A stretch of 64,000 bases of DNA from Burkholderiales bacterium RIFCSPLOWO2_02_FULL_57_36 (GTDB taxonomy: Bacteria; Pseudomonadota; Gammaproteobacteria; Burkholderiales; Burkholderiaceae_D): NCBI GenBank assembly GCA_001770855.1, contig MESE01000018.1, positions 30,261 through 94,260 of the forward strand. The letters are read 5' to 3'. The stretch's first letter is position 1. Every line of letters starts with the position of its first letter. This document shows, piece after piece, positions 9,138 through 18,313 of this stretch. A program made the translations under genes and the position numbers. The notes beneath the pieces are model-generated. The model was not told the origin of the DNA. It made no database searches and worked only from the letters and a program-made list of their open reading frames with translations.

Positions 9138-9704
9138 ATGGCCTCGATACCCATCGTCAGCGACCTTGTAGACACAATGACGGCTCTTCCTGCCGCATTG
9201 TTGGAAATTCCTGAAAAGCAACGCAAGCACCGTGAAGAGATTCTGATTGCGGTGACGACCCTGGCCGAGGCTGTCAGCCAAGCGTTGAATGTTGTCACCG
9301 CAAGGTGCGGCAGGCTGATTCTTCAGAGCGGCGATCTCAAGCAACTGAAGAACCAACTGGTCGAAGCGCCGCTGCTCCTGGATGACTTCAGGTTGAATGG
9401 CGTCTGTACCGGGCTCGGAAAAGTCAGGGCCGAGTTGCGGACCGTGCTGAGCCTCAAGGGATTCTCGATTCGGCTGTTCCAGCGCAAACAGCTTGAGCGC
9501 TTGCTGGAACAAATCCAGTACAAGGAGCGCGACCTCGAGGAAGATTTCGACGTCTTTCTCCGGGAGCTGAGCAATCGAGCGCCTACGCTGACCAAGGCCG
9601 GCATTCCCGAGCTGAATTCCTACCTTCGAGACTGCCAAGCCCAATTTGAGGAAGATGTCCGGGTCATCAGGAAAGCAATGCGAACGCTTGAGTCGCGCAT
9701 TTGA
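9138..9704 (+). CDS. Hypothetical cytoplasmic helical protein
   Basis: A 188-residue protein without a signal peptide or membrane segment and not matched to a known family. It is strongly alpha-helical with heptad-like spacing in residues 55-85 and 115-150 (FQRKQLERLLEQIQYKERDLEEDF), suggesting a coiled coil. The start has AGGAGCCGG at 9126-9134 as a ribosome binding site. It is monocistronic between a terminator and the DUF808 gene. Confidence 0.6.
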   Translation: MASIPIVSDLVDTMTALPAALLEIPEKQRKHREEILIAVTTLAEAVSQALNVVTARCGRLILQSGDLKQLKNQLVEAPLLLDDFRLNGVCTGLGKVRAELRTVLSLKGFSIRLFQRKQLERLLEQIQYKERDLEEDFDVFLRELSNRAPTLTKAGIPELNSYLRDCQAQFEEDVRVIRKAMRTLESRI

Positions 9705-9975
9705 CTTGACTCCAATCCTTCCGGCAGCCCGGCAAAACCAGCGCTTTTTGCCTCTCGCTGAATCCATGCCCCGTTGCGGCATGTGGCATCGGCCGAATGG
9801 CCATTCACCTGGTGCTTCGAGCTGAATGAATGCGGCGTGTCGCTGAAGACATCCATCGACGTCACGGTCCTCCGCCGCTGGCCGAAAGCCGGCTTCGATT
9901 GCATCAAGTTTAGGTTGCCGCAATTAATGGTTGAATTCATACTTCGACCTGAATATTTTATCCAGGAGTCCCGAC

Positions 9976-10923
9976 GTGGCCGGAACCAGCCTTTTAGCAT
10001 TAATCGACGACATCGCATCCGTCCTGGACGATGTAGCTGTCCTGACCAAGATCGCGGCAAAGAAAACCGCCGGCGTGCTGGGAGACGACCTTGCGCTCAA
10101 TGCACAGCAGGTCTCCGGCGTGAATCCCGATCGTGAATTGCCCGTGGTCTGGGCCGTGGCCAAGGGCTCGGTAAAGAACAAGCTGATCCTGGTGCCGGCC
10201 GCGCTTGCCATCAGCGCATTGGCGCCGTGGGCGGTGACGCCGCTGCTGATGGTGGGTGGCGCCTTCCTTTGCTATGAAGGATTCGAAAAACTCGCGCATA
10301 AGCTGATGCACCGCAAGGAAGAAGAGGAACATCATGCCGAACACGTGAAGGTGCTGGCCGATCCGGAAATCGATCTGGTTGCCTTTGAACAGGACAAGAT
10401 CAAAGGGGCGATCCGGACCGACTTCATCTTGTCCGCGGAAATCATCGCGATCACGCTCGGGACGGTGGCGGCGGAGGCGTTCGGAAAGCAGGTGGTGGTG
10501 CTCGCAGGCATCGCGGCGCTGATGACGGCCGGGGTCTACGGACTGGTGGCGGGTATCGTCAAGCTGGACGATGGAGGGCTGTACTTGAGCCGGCAAAGCG
10601 GCGCAAGCCATTGGCGCAGGATGCAGCGCGGCCTTGGAAAGCTGATTTTAATGGCGGCGCCTGCGATGATGAAAAGCCTTTCCGTCATCGGTACGGCCGC
10701 GATGTTCCTGGTCGGCGGCGGCATTCTGGTCCACGGCATTCCCGGCGCGGAAGAATTCCTTCACAGGCTCGCGCTCGGCGCCGGTGCATTCTCGGGCATC
10801 GGCGGGCTGGTCGAGCCGATCGTGTCCATGTTGCTCAATGCGTCCGTCGGGATAATTGCCGGAGCGATCGTGCTGGTTGCCGTGACGCTCGCAATGCGCG
10901 GTTTTCATGCGGTCAAGACATGA
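9976..10923 (+). CDS. yedI: DUF808 family inner-membrane protein (YedI-like)
   Basis: A 315-residue membrane protein. The start is the GTG at 9976: it has AGGAG at 9964-9968 and gives VAGTSLLALIDDIA, matching how YedI proteins begin, whereas the upstream ATG at 9931 adds unrelated residues. Family hallmarks are KKTAGVLGDDLALNAQQV near residues 31-48 and ELPVVWAVAKGS. At least six hydrophobic segments follow, with a charged His/Glu-rich loop (HRKEEEEHHAEH) near 112-123. The function of the family is unknown. It precedes the Mrp operon but is separated by over 200 bases. Confidence 0.88.
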   Translation: MAGTSLLALIDDIASVLDDVAVLTKIAAKKTAGVLGDDLALNAQQVSGVNPDRELPVVWAVAKGSVKNKLILVPAALAISALAPWAVTPLLMVGGAFLCYEGFEKLAHKLMHRKEEEEHHAEHVKVLADPEIDLVAFEQDKIKGAIRTDFILSAEIIAITLGTVAAEAFGKQVVVLAGIAALMTAGVYGLVAGIVKLDDGGLYLSRQSGASHWRRMQRGLGKLILMAAPAMMKSLSVIGTAAMFLVGGGILVHGIPGAEEFLHRLALGAGAFSGIGGLVEPIVSMLLNASVGIIAGAIVLVAVTLAMRGFHAVKT

Positions 10924-11147
10924 TCCTGAATATCGCACAAAGGCATTTTTCAGAAGCTTCGGGTATCTGAAATCAGATTGCAAGCGACAGGTCAAGAAAA
11001 ATTCGCCGGGCGCTTCGAATAAATACGCCAAGCGAAGCGGCGCCGGGTAGTGGCGGCAAGGAACTTCTAGTACACTCTTGCCTTCCGTTTTAATTGCATT
11101 ATTGGTTTGCTTGCGGGACCGTAAAAAAATAACGAAAGGGAGTAGGT

Positions 11148-13946
11148 TTGTTTTCTTCACTCGCTTGGATCGTCCTGCTGCCGTTTGTAGCCGCGTGGAT
11201 ACCCGTGCTGGCGATCCGTGCCGGGCGTAATGCCGCGGCATGGGGCGCCGGCGCCGTGATGGCTGCGGCTTTTGCGTTGCTGCTGACGCAGGCCGATGCG
11301 GTATTTTCGGGGCAGACGGTACGCTATGCCGCGCAATGGCTACCCGAGATCGGCCTCAACTTCACATTGCGCCTCGATGGACTTGGTTGGCTGTTTGCGC
11401 TGCTGATCCTGGGAATCGGCATGCTGGTGGTGCTGTACGCACGCTATTACCTGTCCGACAGTGATCCGATGGGCCGGTTCTATTGCTATCTGCTGCTGTT
11501 TGCCGGCGCAATGCTCGGCGTGGTGTTGTCGGACAACCTGCTGCTGCTGGTGATTTTCTGGGAGCTTACTTCGCTCAGTTCGTTCCTGCTGATCGGTTAC
11601 TGGAGCTATCGTTCCGATGCGCGCGAAGGCGCACGCATGGCGCTGGCAATCACCGGCGGCGGCGGACTCTGTTTGCTGGCCGGCGTTCTGTTGCTCGGCA
11701 ATATCGCAGGCAGTTTCGAGCTGACCGAAATCCTGCAGCGCCGCGACATCATCCACGCCAGTCCGCTGTATCTGCCGATGCTGGTGCTGGTGCTGCTGGG
11801 CGCGTTCACCAAATCGGCCCAGTTTCCATTCCAGTTCTGGCTGCCGCACGCGATGGCCGCACCGACGCCGGTCAGCGCGTATCTGCATTCGGCCACCATG
11901 GTCAAGGCCGGCGTATTCCTGCTGGCGCGGTTTTATCCGGTGCTATCCGGCAGCGACGAGTGGTTCTACATCGTCACCGCAGTCGGTTTCGCGACCTTCG
12001 CATTTGGCGCCTACACCGCGCTGTTCAAGCACGACCTCAAGGGTTTGCTGGCGTACTCGACGATCAGCCACCTGGGATTGATCACGCTGCTGTTCGGACT
12101 GCAGACTCCGCTGTCGGTAGTGGCTGCGGTATTCCACATCATCAATCACGCGACCTTCAAGGCGGCGATGTTCATGGCGGCGGGCATCGTCGATCATGAG
12201 GCGGGCACGCGCGACATGCGCAAGCTGAACGGATTGTGGAAATACATGCCATATACCGCCACGCTGGCGATGGTGGCCGCCGCATCGATGGCCGGGGTGC
12301 CGCTGTTCAACGGCTTCCTGTCGAAGGAAATGTTCCTGGCTGAAACGCTACACCTGAGCGTTGTCGGGATATGGGGCGTCCTGGTGCCGACGATCGCGGT
12401 ACTGGCAAGTATTTTCAGCGTCGCCTACAGCGTGCGTTTCGTCGACGATGTGTTTTTCAACGGCGAACCGGTCGGACTGCCCAAGACGCCGCATGAACCG
12501 CCGCGCTGGATGAAAATTCCGGTCGAAATACTGGTGGTGATCTGCCTGCTGGTCGGGATCATGCCTGCATTGACGGTGGCGCCGCTGCTGGCAGTCGCCG
12601 CGCAGGCAACCCTCGGTGGACCGCTGCCGGAATATTCGCTTGCGATCTGGCACGGCTTCAACCTGCCGTTATTGATGAGCGTGGTTGCGATGCTGGGCGG
12701 TGCCGCGGTGTATTACTTCTTGCGGCATTTTTATGATCTGCACCGTTATGTGCATAGTCCGTTCACCGGCCACTGGCTGTATCACGAGTTCCTGGAAAAA
12801 CTGCTGAACCTGTCGGTCTGGGTAACTCGCCGCCTGCAAAACGGCTCGCTGCAGCGCTATCTTGCATGGATCGTCGGTGTGACGGTGCTGCTCGCCGCCT
12901 GGCCGTTTTTCGAGTTCGGTTACGTCGCGGGTGCGAACGAACTCAGCGCAATCAACGGCGTCGCCGTGGTCGCATGGATTGTTCTGGTGTGCGCTTCGCT
13001 GGCAACCGTGGTGCTGCATCGGCAGCGGCTGACCGCGCTGATCATGATCAGCACGGTCGGGCTGGTGCCGACGCTGGTGTTCGTATATCTGGCTGCACCG
13101 GATTTGGCGTTGACGCAGGTCTCGGTTGAAGTCGTGACCATCGTGCTGCTGCTGCTCGCGTTGTACCGCCTGCCCCAGCAGTCGCCGGTCGAGTCGAGCT
13201 CCTTGCGCAAGTTGCGCGACGCGGTTCTGGCGATTACCGCCGGCGCCGGCGTAAGCTCTATCGTTTATGCAGTGCTGACCCGGCCATTCCAGACACTGTC
13301 CGATTACTACCTGGAAAAGAGCCTGCCTGAAGCCGGCGGCACCAACGTGGTCAACGTGATCCTGGTCGATTTCCGGGGATTCGATACCTTCGGAGAAATC
13401 ATCGTGCTGGCGATCGCGGCGCTCGGCATTGTCGCGATGCTGGATGGCTTGCGCGTAAAGCGTCTGGTAGCAGACGATACGGGGCGGGCATGGGCGGCGG
13501 ACAGCCATCCGATGATGCTGTCAGTGCTGATTCGTGTATTGCTTCCGCTGGCGATTGCCGCATCGGTTTATATCTACCTGCGCGGCCACAATCTTCCGGG
13601 TGGCGGATTCGTCGCGGGACTGATTACCAGCATTGCGCTGATCATGCTGTACATCGCCAATGGGGTCGAGTGGATTTCCGAGCGAATGCGCATCGAATTC
13701 CCGCGTGTGATCGGCGCGGGCGTACTGATCGCCGGGCTGACCGGCATCGGCAGCTGGTTTTTCAGCAAACCGTTTCTCACCAGCGCATTCGGGCATCCGC
13801 ATATTCCGATAATCGGCGACTTGCCGTTGGCGAGCGCGGCCGCATTCGACCTGGGCGTTTACCTGACGGTGGTAGGTGCCGTGATGCTGATGCTGAGCAG
13901 CCTGGTGCGGGCCAGCACCAGCATGCAACTGAAGGAAGAACACTGA
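11148..13946 (+). CDS. mrpA: Mrp/Pha monovalent cation/H+ antiporter, fused subunits A and B
   Basis: A 932-residue protein. The N-terminal 480 residues are the NADH-dehydrogenase-like proton-channel subunit A, including the conserved FFWEL-type loop (VIFWELTSLSSFLLIGYW) and FQFWLPHAMAAPTPVSAYLHSATMVKAG-type helix with the functional lysine. The C-terminal third carries the MrpA C-terminal extension and the MrpB (MnhB) domain, with RGHNLPGGGF as its signature. The AB fusion is the usual form in alpha- and betaproteobacteria. The start is the TTG at 11148 with GGGAG just upstream. It leads a six-gene operon for Na+ or K+/H+ exchange and pH tolerance. Confidence 0.93.
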   Translation: MFSSLAWIVLLPFVAAWIPVLAIRAGRNAAAWGAGAVMAAAFALLLTQADAVFSGQTVRYAAQWLPEIGLNFTLRLDGLGWLFALLILGIGMLVVLYARYYLSDSDPMGRFYCYLLLFAGAMLGVVLSDNLLLLVIFWELTSLSSFLLIGYWSYRSDAREGARMALAITGGGGLCLLAGVLLLGNIAGSFELTEILQRRDIIHASPLYLPMLVLVLLGAFTKSAQFPFQFWLPHAMAAPTPVSAYLHSATMVKAGVFLLARFYPVLSGSDEWFYIVTAVGFATFAFGAYTALFKHDLKGLLAYSTISHLGLITLLFGLQTPLSVVAAVFHIINHATFKAAMFMAAGIVDHEAGTRDMRKLNGLWKYMPYTATLAMVAAASMAGVPLFNGFLSKEMFLAETLHLSVVGIWGVLVPTIAVLASIFSVAYSVRFVDDVFFNGEPVGLPKTPHEPPRWMKIPVEILVVICLLVGIMPALTVAPLLAVAAQATLGGPLPEYSLAIWHGFNLPLLMSVVAMLGGAAVYYFLRHFYDLHRYVHSPFTGHWLYHEFLEKLLNLSVWVTRRLQNGSLQRYLAWIVGVTVLLAAWPFFEFGYVAGANELSAINGVAVVAWIVLVCASLATVVLHRQRLTALIMISTVGLVPTLVFVYLAAPDLALTQVSVEVVTIVLLLLALYRLPQQSPVESSSLRKLRDAVLAITAGAGVSSIVYAVLTRPFQTLSDYYLEKSLPEAGGTNVVNVILVDFRGFDTFGEIIVLAIAALGIVAMLDGLRVKRLVADDTGRAWAADSHPMMLSVLIRVLLPLAIAASVYIYLRGHNLPGGGFVAGLITSIALIMLYIANGVEWISERMRIEFPRVIGAGVLIAGLTGIGSWFFSKPFLTSAFGHPHIPIIGDLPLASAAAFDLGVYLTVVGAVMLMLSSLVRASTSMQLKEEH

Positions 13947-14287
13947 TGGAATTACTTGTTGCCAGCGGGATCGGCGTACTGGTCGCATGCGGCGTCTATC
14001 TGCTGCTGCGTGCGCGCACCTATCCGGTCGTGCTCGGATTGACGCTGCTGTCATACGGAGTGAACCTGTTTATTTTCGTGATGGGACGCATGGCGCCCGG
14101 CCGTCCGCCGGTCATCGATCCGCAAGCGTCCGCCTATACCGATCCGTTGCCGCAAGCGCTGGTGCTGACCGCCATCGTGATCGGATTCGGAATGACCGCG
14201 TTCTCGGTGGTGCTGGCATTGCGCGCGCGCGCCGAAACCGGCAGCGACCACGTGGACGGTTCAGCCGATACCGGAGTGGCGCGATGA
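13946..14287 (+). CDS. mrpC: Mrp antiporter subunit C
   Basis: A 113-residue, three-helix NuoK-like subunit. Motifs include GVYLLLRARTYPVVLGLTLLSYGVNL and the conserved DPLPQALVLTAIVIGFG, typical of MrpC/PhaC. The ATG shares one base with the stop of the AB gene (TGATG), so translation is coupled. The length is normal for the family. Confidence 0.93.
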   Translation: MELLVASGIGVLVACGVYLLLRARTYPVVLGLTLLSYGVNLFIFVMGRMAPGRPPVIDPQASAYTDPLPQALVLTAIVIGFGMTAFSVVLALRARAETGSDHVDGSADTGVAR

Positions 14288-15858
14288 ATCACTGGATCAT
14301 TGCGCCGATCGTGCTGCCGGCGATGTCGGCCGCGATACTGGTATTGCTCGGCTCGAAGCTGGGATTGCAACGGGCGCTGAATCTGGCCGTCACGCTGGGC
14401 CTGGTAGCGATCAACCTCAATCTGGCCATGGGCGCGGCCGACGGCAGTGTCGGCGTCTATGCGCTGGGCGACTGGCCGGCGCCGTTCGGCATCGTGCTGG
14501 TACTCGACCGGCTCTCGGCAATCATGCTGTTGCTGACCTCGATTATCGCGCTTGCCAGCCTGCTGTATGCGTTGCGTGGCAGCGATGCTTCCGGCAAGTA
14601 TTTCCATGCACTGTTCCAGTTCCTGCTGATGGGTTTGAACGGCGCATTCCTGACCGGCGATTTCTTCAACCTGTTCGTGTTTTTCGAGGTATTGCTGATC
14701 GCGTCGTACGGCCTGCTGCTGCATGGCAGCGGCGGACCGCGGCTGAAAGCGGGCTTTCATTATGTCGCGATCAATCTGACCGGGTCGGCGTTGTTCCTGA
14801 TCGGCGTCACGCTGCTGTATGCGATGACCGGCACACTCAACATGGCTGACATGGCGCTCAAGGTTGCCGCTGCGCCGGCCGGGGATGCGGCGCTGATCCG
14901 CGCCGGCGCACTGATCATGCTGGTGGTATTTGCGATCAAGGCGGCGCTGCTGCCGCTGTATTTCTGGCTGCCCGATGCATACAGCGTGGCCAAGGCGCCG
15001 GTCGCCGCGATGTTCGCCATCATGACCAAGGTCGGCGCTTACGCGGTGATCCGTATCTATACGCTGATTTTCGGCGCGGCGGCCGGTGTTGCGGCCGACG
15101 TGGCGATGCCATGGCTGTTGCCGGTGGCGCTGGCGACCATGGTGCTCGCGACAGTGGGTGCATTGGCAAGCGGCTCGGTGCGCGTGCTGGCGAGCTATTT
15201 GACGGTAACGTCGGTGGGCACGATTTTCGTCGGTATCGGATTGTTTACACCGACCGCGCTGAGCGCAGCGCTGTATTATCTGGCGCACAGCACGGTCACG
15301 ATATCGCTGCTGTTCTTGCTCGCCGATCTGATCGGACGCAATCGAGGCGATGTCCGCGATCGATTGACGCGGACCTTTCCGGTCGCGCAACCGGCGCTGC
15401 TGGGCTGGCTGTTTCTCCTAGGTGCGGCGGCAGTGGCGGGTGTGCCGCCGTTGTCCGGTTTTCTCGGCAAGGTAATGCTGCTGCAGGGCGCGCAGAATCA
15501 CGCGCACGCGGTCTGGGTGTGGGCGGTGGTGCTGGGATCGGCGCTGTTCATGCTGATTGCCATGGCGCGCGCCGGCAGCATGCTGTTCTGGCATGTCGAT
15601 ACGGACCCCGATACGGCGCGCGTCGATAGCGGCATGCACGCCAGCCGGGCCGACCTGGTCCCGTTAGCGCTGCTTATCGGCTGCATCGTCGCGCTGACGA
15701 TATGGGCCGGCCCCGCGGCACGATACACCGCAGCGGCAGCGAACGATCTGATGCAGCCTGCCGGTTATATCCGCGCGGTACTGGGAGATTCGCCCGCACT
15801 GCAATCATTCGGCCGTAGCGCCCCTGCGGTCGTCGAACGGGGAGGGCAGGGATCATGA
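14284..15858 (+). CDS. mrpD: Mrp antiporter subunit D
   Basis: A 524-residue NuoM/NuoN-like proton-translocating membrane subunit with about fourteen hydrophobic segments. Recognisable parts are FFNLFVFFEVLLIASYGLL near residues 125-143 and the KAALLPLYFWLPDAY helix carrying the conserved lysine. The ATG overlaps the mrpC stop as ATGA, indicating coupled translation. The upstream in-frame extension runs through mrpC in another frame and is not used. Confidence 0.93.
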   Translation: MNHWIIAPIVLPAMSAAILVLLGSKLGLQRALNLAVTLGLVAINLNLAMGAADGSVGVYALGDWPAPFGIVLVLDRLSAIMLLLTSIIALASLLYALRGSDASGKYFHALFQFLLMGLNGAFLTGDFFNLFVFFEVLLIASYGLLLHGSGGPRLKAGFHYVAINLTGSALFLIGVTLLYAMTGTLNMADMALKVAAAPAGDAALIRAGALIMLVVFAIKAALLPLYFWLPDAYSVAKAPVAAMFAIMTKVGAYAVIRIYTLIFGAAAGVAADVAMPWLLPVALATMVLATVGALASGSVRVLASYLTVTSVGTIFVGIGLFTPTALSAALYYLAHSTVTISLLFLLADLIGRNRGDVRDRLTRTFPVAQPALLGWLFLLGAAAVAGVPPLSGFLGKVMLLQGAQNHAHAVWVWAVVLGSALFMLIAMARAGSMLFWHVDTDPDTARVDSGMHASRADLVPLALLIGCIVALTIWAGPAARYTAAAANDLMQPAGYIRAVLGDSPALQSFGRSAPAVVERGGQGS

Positions 15859-16349
15859 AATATTTGCGTTGGCTTCCCCATCCGTTTTCCTCGTTGGCAC
15901 TGTGGATCATCTGGCTGATGTTCAACAACACCATCGCACCGGCGCATGTGCTGCTCGGTGCGATCCTCGGCATCGCGATTCCCTGGATCACGCGTGCCTT
16001 ATGGCCCGAGCGGCCGCATCTGAGTCATCCATTGACTGCGCTGCGGCTGTTCTTTGTGGTGATGTATGACATCGTGATCGCCAACCTGATCGTTGCACGG
16101 CTGATTCTCGGCCCGGTATCGGCGTTGCGGCCCGCGTTCGTCGAATTGCCGCTGCAACTGCGCAGCCCGTATGCAATTTCGGCGCTGGCTAGCATCATCA
16201 CGCTCACGCCGGGCACGGTATCGGTGAGCTTGAGCGAGGATCGCCGCACGCTGCTGGTTCACGCGCTGGACGTCGACGACCGGGATGCGCTGATCGCAGA
16301 AATCAAACAGCGTTACGAAATGCCATTGAAGGAGATTTTCGAATGTTGA
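15855..16349 (+). CDS. mrpE: Mrp antiporter subunit E
   Basis: A 164-residue protein with two N-terminal membrane segments and a cytoplasmic domain carrying ITLTPGTVSVSL, the hallmark of MrpE/MnhE. It overlaps mrpD by four bases (ATGA). Subunit E is needed for complex assembly and stability rather than forming the ion channel. Confidence 0.92.
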   Translation: MKYLRWLPHPFSSLALWIIWLMFNNTIAPAHVLLGAILGIAIPWITRALWPERPHLSHPLTALRLFFVVMYDIVIANLIVARLILGPVSALRPAFVELPLQLRSPYAISALASIITLTPGTVSVSLSEDRRTLLVHALDVDDRDALIAEIKQRYEMPLKEIFEC

Positions 16350-16612
16350 CGATATCGATCTGGATCGCGTTCGGTGCGATCGGCCTTGCGCTGCTGCTTA
16401 ACCTGTACCGCTTGCTGCGCGGACCGGATGCACCGGACCGCATCCTGGCGCTCGATACCGCCTACGTGAACTCGATCGCGCTGCTGGTGCTGTTCGGCAT
16501 CCAGCAGGGCAGCACGCTGTATTTCGAAATCGCGCTGCTGATAGCGATGGTCGGCTTCGTCGGCACCGTGATACTTTCCAAGTATCTTCTGCGCGGCAAC
16601 ATCGCTGATTAG
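16343..16612 (+). CDS. mrpF: Mrp antiporter subunit F
   Basis: An 89-residue, three-helix protein. The loop LLRGPDAPDRILALDT is the diagnostic MrpF/MnhF motif. It overlaps mrpE by seven bases. Its size and position between E and G are canonical. Confidence 0.92.
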   Translation: MLTISIWIAFGAIGLALLLNLYRLLRGPDAPDRILALDTAYVNSIALLVLFGIQQGSTLYFEIALLIAMVGFVGTVILSKYLLRGNIAD

Positions 16613-16623
16613 GAGAAAGCAAC

Positions 16624-16950
16624 ATGTCCACCGCAATCGAAATTCTGGTCTCCATCGCGCTGCTGACAGGCGCGGCATTCGCACTGGTCGGTTCATGGGG
16701 ACTGGCCAAGCTGCCGGATTTTTATACCCGGCTGCACGGACCGTCCAAGGCTTCCACCATGGGCGTAGGCGGCATGCTGATCGGGTCGATGATCTATTTC
16801 GGCTTCCATGAAGGCGAGCTGAGCATGCATGAATGGCTGATCACGCTGTTTCTGTTCATCAGCACGCCGGTCAGCGCGCACATGCTTTCCAAAGCCGCTC
16901 TGCATCTGAAACTCAAGACGATAAGCAGCCCGCCGCCCGAACAGAAGTGA
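16624..16950 (+). CDS. mrpG: Mrp antiporter subunit G
   Basis: A 108-residue membrane protein with three hydrophobic segments and the family motif LPDFYTRLHGPSKASTMGV. It begins 11 bases after mrpF with AGGAG at 16612-16616 and closes the operon. The small minus-strand proline-rich frame overlaps its last codons. Confidence 0.92.
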   Translation: MSTAIEILVSIALLTGAAFALVGSWGLAKLPDFYTRLHGPSKASTMGVGGMLIGSMIYFGFHEGELSMHEWLITLFLFISTPVSAHMLSKAALHLKLKTISSPPPEQK

Positions 16951-17086
16951 GTTTAACGCCCTGGCGCAAGCCGCCCGTTTCCGCAACAGGCTTCGGTTCA
17001 GCTTCGATCTGCGGCTCATCTGGAGGATCCGTCGGGTGCTCCGGCGGAATACGCGAAGGTTGGTCGTCCGGTAGCTGATCTGTCAT
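16913..17086 (-). CDS. Possible small proline-rich protein
   Basis: A 57-residue frame starting MTDQLPDDQPSRIPPEHP, rich in Pro, Asp and Glu in its first half. The ATG at 17086 has GGAG eight bases upstream, which is why the longer start at 17101 is not chosen. No family is recognised, and its 3' end overlaps mrpG on the other strand, so it could be non-coding. Confidence 0.35.
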   Translation of the reverse strand: MTDQLPDDQPSRIPPEHPTDPPDEPQIEAEPKPVAETGGLRQGVKLTSVRAAGCLSS

Positions 17087-17101
17087 TTTCATCTCCAACA
17101 T

Positions 17102-17537
17102 GTTGTTCGTGCCGCGCGTTCAAGCGGCGTCACACTGTCTTTTTTCGGCAGCAACCTCTCATCGGCATTGCGGTGTAGACTGAATGCGCCATCGGTAGCA
17201 TCATTGTTGCAATCGCCGTTCCCGCTTTTGGTATTTTTCCACTGGAAATGAACTGTCCCCGGTCATGCGGTTTGAAGAAATCAGGCGGGGCCGGATACCG
17301 GGTTGGGATGGATAAAACGATAGGGCTGCGCCGATCGCCATTGATGGTTTTTCCAATAAATCGGCCTGGCAAGATTTACCGGAATCAGTAATAACTGCAT
17401 GCGCAAAGTGGAAGATATACATACACTCGAAATAGGTGAAAAGCAGTCGTTGAATATCGCCATCCTTTCAATATCGGGTGTGGTTCTTGCGTCATTGTTG
17501 TACCGCAATCTTTATCCTTAACCGAGCGAGAACGCCC
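17102..17537. other. Intergenic region before the PRC-barrel gene
   Basis: About 440 bases in which no convincing gene is visible; short frames on both strands lack ribosome binding sites and family signatures. It presumably holds the promoter of the PRC-barrel gene, but no clear -35/-10 pair was identified. Confidence 0.4.
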
Positions 17538-18302
17538 ATGCTACAAAGCGCCAGAAAATTGAAAGGCTTTGCTATTGCCGCAACCGACGGCGATATCGGG
17601 AAAGTGACCGATATTTATTTCGACGACCAGAAGTGGGCGATCCGGTATTTCGTGGTCGATACAGGCGGTTGGCTGACGGGACGAAAGGTGCTGATTTCGC
17701 CGATATCGATTCAGGAAGTCGACTGGGAGCGTCATTCAGTGCGCGTCGCCCTGACGCGCCAGCAAATCAAGGCCAGTCCAGGTATCGACACCGAGCAACC
17801 GGTATCGCGGCAGCAGGAAGCCGAGTTCTATCGGCATTACGACTACCCGCTTTACTGGACCGGCCCCTTGCTGTGGGGATTCGGCGCGTTTCCTCCGTTG
17901 GGCGACTTGCTGCATCGTGGCGGCGCGCCCGCCGAAGACATGGGCGACGAAACGGATCTCGATCATGAAGATTCGCATCTGCGCAGCAGCAATGAAGTGA
18001 TCGGCTACGACATCCGTGAAACCAATGATCTGATCGGTCACGTCGAAGATTTTTTATTCGATAGCCGCGACTGGTCGATTCGCTTCATGATCGTGAACAC
18101 GCGCCAATGGTGGCCCGGCAAGCATGTGATGATTTCGCCGCAGCTGATTCAGGAGGTCAATTGGCCGAGCAGGCAAGTCGTTGTTAACGTAACCCGTGAA
18201 GCGGTGGAAAACAGTCTTGAGTACGATCCGGCCCATCCGCCAGCCGAAGACGATAGCGCCGACCTGTATCGGCGCTTCGACAAGCCGCCGGACAAGACAT
18301 AG
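17538..18302 (+). CDS. Tandem PRC-barrel domain protein
   Basis: A 254-residue soluble protein with two PRC-barrel domains. The first is at residues 5-85 (GFAIAATDGDIGKVTDIYFDD, then WAIRYFVVDTGGWL and KVLISP). The second is at about 160-235 (VIGYDIRETNDLIGHVEDFLFD, then WSIRFMIVNT and HVMISPQLI). Tandem PRC-barrel proteins of this length are common in stress and envelope-associated loci of Burkholderiales; their ligand is unknown. The ATG at 17538 is chosen because the barrel begins immediately after it. The gene converges on the DUF2254 gene. Confidence 0.85.
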   Translation: MLQSARKLKGFAIAATDGDIGKVTDIYFDDQKWAIRYFVVDTGGWLTGRKVLISPISIQEVDWERHSVRVALTRQQIKASPGIDTEQPVSRQQEAEFYRHYDYPLYWTGPLLWGFGAFPPLGDLLHRGGAPAEDMGDETDLDHEDSHLRSSNEVIGYDIRETNDLIGHVEDFLFDSRDWSIRFMIVNTRQWWPGKHVMISPQLIQEVNWPSRQVVVNVTREAVENSLEYDPAHPPAEDDSADLYRRFDKPPDKT

Positions 18303-18313
18303 ACTGTCAGAAA

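Noticed and set aside
12669..13508. A 279-residue minus-strand frame opposite mrpA
   Set aside because: Same antisense composition; the plus strand clearly encodes the antiporter.
14134..15390. A 418-residue open frame on the minus strand opposite mrpC and mrpD
   Set aside because: Extreme Gln/Arg/His content is typical of the antisense of a hydrophobic GC-rich gene; no family signature or ribosome binding site.
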